Below, in pieces: positions 12,084-20,335 of a stretch of 28,257 nt of DNA. The position numbers and the translations under genes were made by a program. This stretch comes from Haplomitrium mnioides. Its lineage: Eukaryota > Marchantiophyta > Haplomitriopsida > Calobryales. The DNA is taken from the NCBI GenBank assembly GCA_049999725.1, contig JBNGIS010038956.1, forward strand, positions 1-28,257. The letters run 5' to 3'. Position 1 is the first letter of the stretch. Each line of letters opens with the position of its first letter. The notes under the pieces were generated by a model that was not told where the DNA came from, did no database searches, and saw only the letters and a program-made list of their open reading frames with translations.

Positions 12084-12569
12084 CTTGCCATCTTCCTTTG
12101 TCGCCTTAAGATGCTTGACAAAAATGTCCCTCTCCTTCATCTCGGAAAAAGCAAATCATTTGCGATTTGCACTGCAAAGGGTAATCGCATTGTGTGACTA
12201 CACAAGCAGCCCAATGTTGGCTTTCTTGCCATCTCTAATCATAGTGATTTGGACCACAAGACCCAAATTGAATTTCTTACCTTCTTCAGCAAAAAGGTAA
12301 AGGTGTTGATCGGGGTCTTTCAAGGAGCAACAATTAACTAGGCAATCCCACTCTAGTTTTTCAGGCTTGAGAGCCTTGATAACATCCGAATACTTGAAAG
12401 GCTTTGGTTGGGCAGGTCTGGAAGCATTTCCTTGAGATGCAATTTTCCAGAAGTAAAAACAAGTAGAATTGGAGGTGAAAAATCTAAAGAACAAAAGTTC
12501 ACAAAACTCGAAAGGTTGGAAAGGGCAAAATAGCAAGTAAATGCAAAAACAACGATGACAAGAAAACAA
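12084..12569 (-). pseudogene. Methyltransferase gene exon 1 (unknown N-terminal domain)
   Basis: The convincing part begins near 12440 with a Pro-rich stretch (ASRPAQPKPFKYSDVIKAL) and continues through KLEWDCLVNC, LYLFAEEGKKFNLGLVVQIT and RDGKKANIGLLV. It runs through a TAG at 12200-12198 and a later TGA to SEMKERDIFVKHLKATKEDG, then a donor AAG|GTAAAA at 12084/12083. All of this lies in one frame despite the two stops, and the exon ends in phase 0, matching the phase of exon 2. I recognise no named domain. The part above about 12460 is hydrophobic and may be untranslated or intronic. Confidence 0.6.
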
Positions 12570-12625
12570 AAGATAGAAAGTGAACTCGTGACAATGGAAA
12601 GATTAAGAAACTTTCCATTGACGCA

Positions 12626-12634
12626 CTTTTTATA
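12626..12634 (-). promoter_or_regulatory. TATA box for the methyltransferase gene
   Basis: On the - strand this reads TATAAAAAG, upstream of exon 1 of the methyltransferase gene, placing a start of transcription near 12600. Position and orientation fit, but no transcript evidence is available. Confidence 0.45.
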
Positions 12635-12725
12635 CCTAAATTTCAAAAAATGTCTTTTCCCACAAAAAAAATGATTTGCGGAGCTCTTGACACGTAGGTT
12701 TGTGTGGTGCAAAAAAAAACCTTAA

Positions 12726-12734
12726 TATATAAAG
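12726..12734 (+). promoter_or_regulatory. TATA box for transposase copy B
   Basis: TATATAAAG on the + strand, about 170 bp upstream of the ATG at 12901. It lies about 90 bp from the opposite-facing TATA box at 12626-12634, which makes this short region a likely divergent promoter. Confidence 0.5.
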
Positions 12735-12900
12735 CATTGCTCATTTTCATCTTTCCAAATTTTTTTCTTCACAAAAAGATCCCAATTTTGTTATTTGCAA
12801 AAATTTCTTGGAAAACACATCTTTTAGATGGGCTATAAGAGATTCATAATATTTCTTAAAATAGTTTCTTGAAATACTTGATTTTTAGTGAGCTTTTTCA

Positions 12901-14367
12901 ATGGATGGAGCTCTTAAAGGCAAGAAGAGGTTAGAATTCCAAGATTCATCTTCACAAAAAAGTGTTACTTTTGACAACCATGTTGAGATTTATTCAAATC
13001 GCAATTCTTTGGAGGTAAGCAATGGAGTACCAAAAGTGTCAAATATGATGATGAGTATATTGGGGAAAAAGATGGCTTCTATTGAATCATATAGCTCCGC
13101 CCGAAAAGATCGAGAAGGTGAACTCCATACGTACATAGGATCAAGGATTGAACCCTATGCGCACATAGGGTCAAGAAGTGAATCCAATACGCGTATAGGA
13201 TTAACAAGTGAACAACTTGCGCACAAAGGATCAAAGAGGGAACCCTGTGCTTTCAAATAATTAAAAAAACAAACTTCTTCAAGCACAAGATCTTTCTTGC
13301 CCTTCAAGCAATCAAAGTTGAATCTTTCTTCTGAGTATTCCAACAAATCAACAAAAAGATGTTTAATATAGAATTTCCAAGCAATTGTAAACCTTTTCTT
13401 TGTCCTCATATGAGGGAGACCTCAATATTCATGATCAAAGTGTGTTTGTTCAAAACAAAAAAAGCATACAAGCTGTGGATGGTTTTAATTTTGGAGATGA
13501 ATCCATATTCCCAATAGCACCACTCAAACAACGACTAATTTTGTTCGAAGTTGCACCTTGGAAGGAGATTGGGAAATCTCAAACAAACCAAATTCTTCTG
13601 GAGGAGTGTTCAAACAACAGTTTGGGAAATGATTCTAGCAAAGAGTCTCAATCAATCAACATTTCGTTGGAGTTATCGCCAAAAACACTGATTTTGTTAC
13701 AAAAACTATTTCCTAATAATCGAGATATTGATTAAGATTTTATTTCGAAATGGTGCAGTTATCCCAATCCTCAAGAAGAACCTCATCTCTCAAAAAGGTT
13801 TTGTGTCGGAACAAACAATGTTTACAATGATGATCAATTTCTTCAAGATGAACTATCTCCTATTGTTGGATTTGCCTACGAACCGAATCGTCCAACACAA
13901 CATAAGAATTCTTTGTCTTGGCCAAAACCGAAATGAGTAAACATCTTACGTGAAAATTTTCTGCGGAAAGTCCATTAGGACGAGAGCTTTGTGAAGAAAA
14001 ATCTCGGTCCAATGTCAATTTCTAAATTGAAGAAAATTTCTTGTTGTCAAAATAATTTCTTGTCATTGTACAAGACAGATTTTTTGAAAACTGTGAGAGA
14101 GACGTACTTTCAACAAAGCATGAAGAATCGAGATATCATACTACAGTGGAAAATACCAAGAAAAGACTTTGATGTTGACAATCGGTTTACTCTATCTGAC
14201 AATACCTTTGTTTGTAGAAGAGCCTTCAAATTAATATTAGCAGTAGGGAATGATAGAATCCAAAGGATTCAAAATCTCTAAAATGCAGATCGTAGAGGCA
14301 TTTTTGGAAAAAGATAATTATCTACTAAAGGAGTTTTCGTGCATGAGTGGATGGATAATTTTTTCCA
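12901..14367 (+). pseudogene. Transposase-like gene, copy B, 5' part (decayed)
   Basis: The ATG at 12901 opens 119 codons (KKRLEFQDSSSQKSVTFD, then ILGKKMA, then GSRxEPxAHI repeats) to a TAA at 13258. Comparison with copies A and C shows one long exon continuing through frame changes. It passes EGDLNIHDQSVFVQNKKSIQ (13409 on), NNSLGNDSSKESQSINISLE, and a stretch matching copy C (GFAYEPNRPTQHKNSLS). It then reaches LKKISCCQNN, FLKTVRETYFQQSMKNRD and FVCRRAFKLILAVGNDRIQR (13990-14281). This Cys-rich layout resembles the N-terminal half of a group of eukaryotic DDE-type transposases, recalled as a pattern rather than by search. The exon is split at 14368 by an LTR insertion. A transposon role is inferred from the pattern, the three copies and the context. 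Confidence 0.6.
13115..13255 (+). repeat. 30-bp palindromic coding minisatellite, copy B
   Basis: Four to five 30-bp units in frame with the ORF, encoding GSRIEPYAHI, GSRSESNTRI, GLTSEQLAHK and GSKREPCAFK. At DNA level the units carry palindromes such as ccctatgcgcacataggg and caatacgcgtatagg. The second keeps the pairing with changed bases. Confidence 0.8.
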
Positions 14368-14372
14368 GTGAT
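14368..14372. repeat. Target-site duplication, left copy
   Basis: gtgat, facing gggac at 16419-16423. The matching uninterrupted site in copy C reads aggat (- strand, 27055-27059). The three variants agree at three or more of five positions, as expected for an old 5-bp duplication. Confidence 0.5.
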
Positions 14373-16418
14373 TGTTAGGTCAAGAAGCGCAGGGCATAGA
14401 GGAGGAGCCATGCTCTACACTTCACATACATAGCATAACATATCACAACGCAACATACAGCATATGAGAGAGGAAAGGTGGATGAATACAAAATACATGA
14501 CAAAGAGCTGAAAGGTAATACGTTTATCTTTATATACTTTGTGTCCCTCCATTAAAAGTATCTATGACAATACAATGAGATCTTCCAACGATACCAAACT
14601 ATCTAACTTCCATACTTCAAAACCATATCTCCATACGCTCCTACCTACAACCATTGGTGTCCCTCGTGCCATCTTCACCTTGTGGAGTCAACACAAAGCT
14701 TCGGACCCTCCAGCCTCATCATGTATGGCAATGACAAGCTGCCACAACTCCCTGCTGGTGTCATCAATTCTCGACAGTAGGTTTTGATCTACGATCAGTC
14801 TCTAAGCCATGTTCTTCCACAAGGTTCACCAAGATAAAACTGGATTAAAGTGTCTGACCAATCAATAAAACCGAAGAGATAAGAAAACCAGTAATCTAGG
14901 TAGAAGAAGTTGCCCAAGATACAACATTCACTTGGTTTCTTTGTTCTAAAGAGCACATGGAAGGAACCACAAAAGAAAGTAGAAGCAGGGGAACCAAACT
15001 GCTCAAGGCTGCTGACTCACACCAACGAAAGTCTAAACACTTTCTCCTCCCTCACAAGAAACCATCTCTGCAAACAGTAGCCTCTCAGGTGAAAGAGACA
15101 AGCAACCAGCCATATATTCTATCTCACTTTGAATCATCCCATCAACAAGATTGCAACATGGATTGCAACTATCTGAAATTCTGGAATCATGGAGATGTTG
15201 TTTCTCATAACAATGAGTTGCACCCTTCCCAAGTTAGTGAGGTAGTCTACCAGGAAGCATTTTGACCTAATTCTTGACTCGCAACTCTTGAACATCAACT
15301 CTATAGAAGGTCCAAGACCTTGACCTGTTCCCTGCGCAATGCTTACTCCTTGACCAAAATTTGTAGTGTCAAAGATGACCTCAAATTCAACATCATCTTT
15401 CTATTGAGAGAAACCATCTTCAAAGTTCTTTAGTATGATAGTAGGCCAAACAAAAAACGAAGTGTGAAACATAGTCCTTGCTACTGGCCTCCTCCGCCAA
15501 GGCCACCTATGTTGTCCTTGACCCTTTTCGTTGTAAATCTCCTCTTTTAGCTATGAGGAACATTCCCACATATGAGAGTTGCGCTCTTGATAAAATAGAG
15601 TAACTTTGGCTCCTGCTCCCGCTTGAGTTGGCACCCCTCAGAAAACCAACCAACAACCCCAACCAACCTTAGTGCTCTCATGACAAGCATCACCTCAAGC
15701 TGCATTGTCCCTCAAATTCGTGGTTGTTCTCTCCTTTGTGTACCACCGTGGGGGTCTGCCGATGTGTCCGCCATAGGATGATGTCCACAAAATCCTTCCC
15801 CGAAGGCACCATTGTCTCCTGTCAATCGCAAAGGTTAGCACCACTGCTCTTTCTATGGGGTTGTCGAGTCACCACCCCATCTATCTCTGCTCCATGCCAT
15901 TGCACCTATTGCTCTTGCAAAGACAGCCATTTTTTAGACCTCCCTATTCCACAAAAAATACAGTCCTCCCTTGACTATTCTCCACAACACATTATCCTTG
16001 TGATCCACTTCTTCCTCTACATTTGCACTTGAAGGTGAAGATGAAGACAAGGACGAAGATGAAGCAGCGACATTGGGATACGGAGAAATGGGAACTGCAT
16101 CGGTTGACTGCGATTGTATTCTAATAGTGAACGTAAAAAAGGCTGACAACAAGGGAGATAGGGTTGCGCGCCGTCGAACTCAACCTGAGAATTGAAAACA
16201 AAATCTGCTCTAGCAATTACCCTCATAAATTTGATATTGCATGTTTCTCAAAATTCACTTGCTTCGACCTTCTATGTCACGCTCCAATAATTGACAGATA
16301 AGCACTTTCCTAAAGCCAAAAGATGCCACTTTGTTGTTTGCCAATGATTGTGCTCCTCTTTGTGCTCCAACAAAGCTCTTCTAGAAGCTTCATCAATTGC
16401 CTATCTCGTTACCTAATA
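14373..16418 (-). mobile_element. Solo-LTR-like insertion in transposase copy B (2046 bp)
   Basis: The insertion is defined by comparison with copy C, where the flanking sequences are joined. It begins TGTTAGGT and ends ACCTAATA on the + strand. These are near-perfect terminal inverted repeats of the TGTTAGG...CCTAACA type common in plant Copia LTRs, flanked by a degenerate 5-bp duplication. On the - strand TATATAAAG (14536-14528) sits about 160 bp from the end, like a U3 promoter, so the LTR points left. Open frames inside (for example 14957-15265) show no retrotransposon domain, and I found no second LTR copy. It could be a solo LTR or a small non-autonomous element. A Copia assignment is a guess from the termini. 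Confidence 0.6.
14528..14536 (-). promoter_or_regulatory. TATA box in the solo-LTR-like insertion
   Basis: TATATAAAG on the - strand, about 155 bp before the element's 3' end, where an LTR promoter would be expected. Confidence 0.4.
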
Positions 16419-16423
16419 GGGAC
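16419..16423. repeat. Target-site duplication, right copy
   Basis: gggac, partner of gtgat at 14368-14372, directly after the ACCTAATA terminus. Confidence 0.5.
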
Positions 16424-16677
16424 ACTATGAGAAAATACCCACTTACGAAGTTTGTAGCTTGCCCGATAATTTTACAAAATGGAAAGTTTATGACTACTGC
16501 ACAACTTATTTGAAAGAGAAAGATCATGATTGTATTCTTAGTTTCTCAGGTTTTACAAAACATTGGAGAACTTATTTTTCAAATGTAAAAATTCCAAAAT
16601 GCAATAGATTTTTTGTTTGTAAAACATGCGAAGAAATAAAATCTTTGTGAGAAAATCTGTATTGGAGTCCGACAAAG
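16424..16677 (+). pseudogene. Transposase-like gene, copy B, part after the LTR insertion
   Basis: The exon of copy B resumes here. It reads PDNFTKWKVYDYCTTYLKEK, then LSFSGFTKHWRTYFSNVKIP, then KCNRFFVCKTCEEIKSL, then a TGA at the codon where copy C has AGA, followed by a 1-base deletion relative to copy C. A tryptophan-phenylalanine stretch followed by IPKxxRFxxCxxC is the pattern just ahead of the catalytic domain in several eukaryotic DDE-type transposases. The donor AAAG|GTAACA at 16677/16678 ends the exon. The catalytic acidic residues would lie downstream and are not visible. Confidence 0.6.
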
Positions 16678-16733
16678 GTAACAAATTTTCTTCTCTTTTG
16701 ACACTTTTGGTTAATCTATGCTCTTTTTTCTAG
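16678..16733 (+). other. 56-bp intron of transposase copy B
   Basis: GTAACA...TTTTTTCTAG, 56 bp. The same intron, also 56 bp, lies in copy C (26799-26744, - strand). Conservation in two diverged copies supports it as a real spliceosomal intron. Confidence 0.65.
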
Positions 16734-17216
16734 ACTCAAAGCTTAGTTCTAGAGATGTTATGTTTTCTCAACTTAGAGCCAAAAGATATTTTTTAATTAA
16801 GTTTTCAGCAAAGAAGATTTGAGTCGAATAATTCTTAGCAAGTTGAGTTGTGAGAAGAGTGTTTATGCTTGCATAGAGTCTGTTGTTTCAAGTTTCAATT
16901 TTAACCTTGTCTACAATAAAGCCAGAAAATGAATCTCATTCTTGGTGGTGACCTTAGCTTTGCAACAAGTTTTGTTTTTGTTGCTTTAAATCAAGAGCCT
17001 TTGTAAAAAAAAAAAACAATGACAAGAATCGTTTCGTTGTTTGCAAATCCTATCTGTGCATAGGATTGTTCTTGCTCCTTTTAAAACCAATCACAACAAC
17101 AATCACATCAAGCCATGATATTGGTGTAGTTGTATTGGTCCTATACGTGCATACAATCAATTGTTGTCTCCACTCATCCTAAACATTCAGAGGATGTGTT
17201 CTGGCACCTTTTTTTT
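16734..17216 (+). pseudogene. Decayed tail of transposase copy B
   Basis: Similarity to copy C continues through gatgttatgttttctcaact to about 16980, then ends. Stops interrupt all frames. Palindromes of the family type recur at about 16863-16883, 17047-17068 (aatcctatctgtgcatagga) and 17137-17155. The stretch ends in a T-run at the assembly gap. No catalytic domain is recognisable. Confidence 0.5.
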
Positions 17217-17226
17217 NNNNNNNNNN
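17217..17226. other. Assembly gap (10 N)
   Basis: Ten N's join the tail of transposase copy B to the middle of a gypsy integrase. Ten is probably a placeholder length, so the join and orientation of the two sides cannot be trusted. Confidence 0.95.
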
Positions 17227-17880
17227 ATGTACCTTAGGATGATCTCTAGATGTAGTACGATGATTAATGAGAGCTTGCTCACACAAAACTTCAAACTCAC
17301 CTCAAAATTCCGTACCCTGATATGTCAACACTTTGGCATGTGCTTCAAAATGGCTAAGTACTTGGTCTAAGAAAGTGTCAGCCACTTCTCTATTGGTCTT
17401 GTTTGGCAAAGCTACCAACTCAACCCACTTGGAGAAATGCTCCACCATCACCAACACATACCTATTGTGTTGTTGGGTCAAAGGCAATAGACCTGCAAAA
17501 TCCAAACTCCAACTATATCCCAAACCCATGATAGGTAGTGGCTGCAACTGAGGAGTGAGAGTATTAAGCGATGCTCAAACTCGATCACACACCACACACT
17601 TGGCTGCCCACTGTTACACATCAGTGCTCTTGCCCTTCCACCAATACTATGTCTACAATAAACTGTAGATGCGCTTCACCCCAAAATATCGCAACTACTC
17701 GTGAGCATAGCGTACTAGTGCAAGACGTTGCATCAGCTTGGGCACAACACATACCTTCCCATCAGTTCAGACACGCAAAATTTGAGCCTCTTCCCATCTG
17801 AACCTCTTATCTCGTCGTTGGACTGTATCTCTTTACTCAGATAACCTGTGAGTATCTACTCCAGCACATGCTCATCATTG
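17227..17880 (-). pseudogene. Gypsy integrase, partial
   Basis: Integrases cut and join the element DNA into the host. The zinc-finger region is visible (LMQRLALVRYAHE, FGVKRIYSLL, QWAAKCVVCDRV): the paired cysteines are present and the second histidine position reads Tyr. The catalytic core reads PIMGLGYSWSLDFAGLLPL (first Asp), VEHFSKWVELVALPNKTNRE and then VLTYQGTEF, where the second catalytic Asp (expected TDQGTEF) is Tyr. The frame passes a TGA into GEFEVLCEQALINHRTTSRD before the gap, so the third catalytic residue (Glu) is missing. Several in-frame TAG/TGA stops make it inactive. Confidence 0.8.
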
Positions 17881-18116
17881 TGAATATCCTGATCTAAGTT
17901 ACAATCCTCAACTCCATCATATGTTGAGGTTTCAAAAACAACATTATCAGTAGGGTCAACCACTAATCCACTCCAAGCTAGCATCCAAGAAAGAAAGGCA
18001 GATGGATGCCAACTCGGCACCAACTCCTCATCGGACTCCTCATGCCAAGACGCACCAGTCTCATCATGTTGGCTTGTGGTTGTACCAGGCCTATGAACCA
18101 CCTAGAAGTCATACTT
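17881..18116 (-). other. Spacer between RNase H and integrase
   Basis: An acidic frame (17856-18101, with SWHEESDEELVPSW) fills the stretch where gypsy elements have a variable linker. No separate domain is recognised. Confidence 0.45.
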
Positions 18117-18475
18117 CTACAACAACAATGCGGACATGGTGAGCTTGCCTGTGAGTTTATCAAATTCCATCAACCATTTGAGGGGTTGATGATCTGTAGC
18201 CAAAGTGAACAGAGTACCATACAAAAAACAACAAAAGTGTGCCACAGACCATATTGATGCCAAAGACTCTCCCTCATAGGAACTATACTTAGCCTTAACC
18301 AAATTATTTGATTTGGTCTTTGAGATTCTTTTACAGTGATAGCCTGCTGAGAGGAGTCTGCTTGCAAAGTAGATTGGGTGGTCCCTGCCTTTCTCATCAA
18401 GCACTGCTCAGCACAGCATTGCTCCCACATAGAAGCTTGAAACATCCACCATCACGTGGAACTCCTTGGCCCAGT
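18117..18475 (-). pseudogene. Gypsy RNase H
   Basis: This degrades the RNA strand of the RNA-DNA hybrid during reverse transcription. The frame follows directly from RT: FHVMVDVSSFYVGAMLC holds the first Asp, then a TGA, then DHPIYFASRLLSAGYHC, YEGESLASIWSVAHF with the Glu, and LATDHQPLKWLMEF with the second Asp. The order and spacing are typical of Ty3/gypsy. The single TGA and decay elsewhere make it non-functional. Confidence 0.82.
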
Positions 18476-19420
18476 TTGGAGGCGCCAAGATAGGCGCGTT
18501 GGTCAATCGCCTCTTGAGCTCAATAAAGCTAGATCTCTTGGGCTCAATTGGCTCAAAATCACTGCCCCTCTTCACCATCTCAGTTAGGTAGTAGGCTACT
18601 AGGGAAAATTTTGGGATGAACCTCTTGTAATAACCCACACAGCCCAGGAATCCCTGAACCTCCACCAAGCACGTTGGAAATGCTACACCCAGCCATACTG
18701 CCACCTTTTCTTGGTCCACAGCAATTCCTTGGCTGGAGACCCTATGCCCCAGTAGTATCCCTTCCCGTACTACAAAGAAACATTTTCCCGAATGCAGCTG
18801 CAGTCTCATTTCTCTACAATGCTGAAATGTGAGCCGCACATGCTCCTCACGATCCTTGACCTTGCCATATACTACGAAGTTGTCTATGAAGATTTCAAGG
18901 AACTTCCTGAGATAGTCTCGGAACATGTTCATCATTAGTCTCTGGATGTACTTGGGGTATTGCAGAGACCAAATGGCATTCTCCAAAAGGCAAACACTCT
19001 CCACTCCGTTGTGAAAGCAGTTTTTAGTTGGTCCTCCTCCCGTATCCACACCTGGTTGTAACCAAAGTACCCATCCATGAAACTGTAAACCTCTTGGCCC
19101 GCCACCAGGTCCAGCACACCATCAGTAAAAGGTAGAGGGTAGTGGTCCTTCTTGGTTGCCGCATTCAGCTTGCGGTAGTCTTGGCAAACCTTGATCTTCA
19201 GCTTCCTGTCCAAGCTCGCCTTCTTCGACACCACCACCAGAGGGGACACCCATTCAATGTTCAAGACAAAGTATATGAATCCTGCCTCTACGAGCTTATC
19301 CACCTCCTCTTTCACCAATAGAGAGAAGCGTGGGTTCATTCGGTACTGCTGCTGCCTCACGGAGGTAGCATTGTCCTCTAAATCAATTCTGTGCTCCCCT
19401 AGCTCTTTGGGCACGCCCAT
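18476..19420 (-). pseudogene. Gypsy reverse transcriptase
   Basis: Recognisable motifs run in order: VKEEVDKLVEAGFIY, WVSPLVVVSKKA, KVCQDYRKLNAATKKDHYPL, YSFMDGYFGYNQVWI, KTAFTTEWRVFAFWRMPFGL. A 1-base loss near 18945 breaks the frame, after which it continues QRLMMNMFRDYLRKFLEIFI. The active site reads FIDNF where YIDDF is usual, so the second catalytic Asp has become Asn. GILLGHRVSSQGIAVDQEKV and VQGFLGCVGYYKRFIPKFS follow, typical of the thumb and connection. The domain order matches Ty3/gypsy and not Copia. Confidence 0.92.
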
Positions 19421-19552
19421 TAGGTCTGTATGGCTCCATGCAAACACGTCATTGAAGTTCCTCAGGGTCTGCATGAAGGATCTCTCAGCCCCTCTGTTTA
19501 AGGCGAAACCAAGCTGAAATAACCTCCCGCCGGGAATCATTATCTCTAGGTA

Positions 19553-20335
19553 CTACTCCGCCCTGATGACCTCAACCTTGCTCCTGTTCGTGGAGTCACA
19601 GTCTAACTCCAAGTGGGCGAGCTGTTGACCACCTACAGCATGCTTCTTGTTGTGCTTCCTTGTTCCAATATGGTGATCATCCTCCCTTGGGATGATAGCT
19701 GCAACCAACTCCCCTTTTAGCTCAGATCCAAGGCCAGAAGTGGATGCCTCTAACTCCCCTTCTAGGTTAGGTCTAGAGCTGAGGATTAGCACTCTTACCT
19801 CAGCTTTTGTGGTGTCCCAAACCCCAAAGACAGAGGTATCCAACTGGTTGACTTTGGTTTCGGCATTGCCCAAAAAGTCTGCTTCGGTCATGTCACTCAC
19901 CAGTCTCAACCAATAAGTGTCCTCGTCCTTCGACTCCTCTTCCACTGACCACTCAGTGTCATACTCCTTGTCCTCTATGGTCTCCCTCTCATGTGGAATA
20001 GGGCTGCAATGCACCACAGTCTTGCCAGGTCCGAACACAAAGGTGGAGTCCCTCCAATTGTGCATTACCTTGGCACCATACATCCGGGGCCTTTCGATTG
20101 AAGCAGGGTATGGGGAACTCCGCGCCGGCCTCATCACCAGGTAGTTTAGTGCAAACTCCTTCCAATCTAGGTGGGCTCCCAAGGGCTTAACTCTAGATCC
20201 ATCCGCCAACCACATAATCCTTTCGGTCGGGGAGAAAGTCTTAAAGCTCAGTCGGTGGGCAGTCTCCTCCACCATAATGTTTACTCCCGCCCCTCCATCC
20301 ACTAACACCAAAGACAAAGTACACCCTGTAATCTA
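19553..20335 (-). pseudogene. Gypsy protease and protease-RT linker
   Basis: An aspartic protease cleaves the Gag-Pol polyprotein. After a TAG at 20335-20333 the frame reads TLSLVLVDGGAGVNIM, the active-site loop (usual D[ST]GA; here DGGAG), then LADGSRVKPLGAHLDW and RPRMYGAKVMHNWRDSTFVF, typical of plant gypsy elements. An acidic linker of about 130 residues (KEYDTEWSVEEESKDEDTYW) leads to RT after another TAG at 19555-19553. The whole stretch is in the same frame as the end of gag and the start of RT. Confidence 0.82.

Larger units (their letters stand above)
8350..12569 (-). pseudogene. ParB-domain plus beta-class DNA methyltransferase gene (4 exons, decayed)
   Basis: Four exons on the - strand make one gene: about 12569-12084, 11540-10143, 9490-8934 and 8836-8350. 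Exon 1 carries an unknown domain. Exon 2 carries a Lys/Glu-rich linker and then a ParB/sulfiredoxin-like domain. Exons 3 and 4 carry a beta-class amino-methyltransferase (N6-adenine or N4-cytosine family) in the order motif IV, X, I. In bacteria and phages such fusions modify DNA, and a similar role for a transposon protein is inference. The frame is broken by at least ten stops, mostly TAG where CAG fits, and by frameshifts in the A-run near 11345-11355, near 11225-11235 and near 10585. The start codon is not determined: ATGs upstream in the frame lie in hydrophobic, non-coding-looking sequence, and an upstream mini-exon is possible. The gene points away from transposase copy B, sharing a short promoter region with it. 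Confidence 0.72.

Noticed and set aside
12353-12712. 119-codon - strand ORF overlapping exon 1
   Set aside because: A different frame from the one that continues across the splice site, with hydrophobic composition and no motif.
14957-15265. 102-codon ORF in the LTR-like insertion as a gene
   Set aside because: No domain, and it lies inside an element whose boundaries look like an LTR. Chance is likelier.
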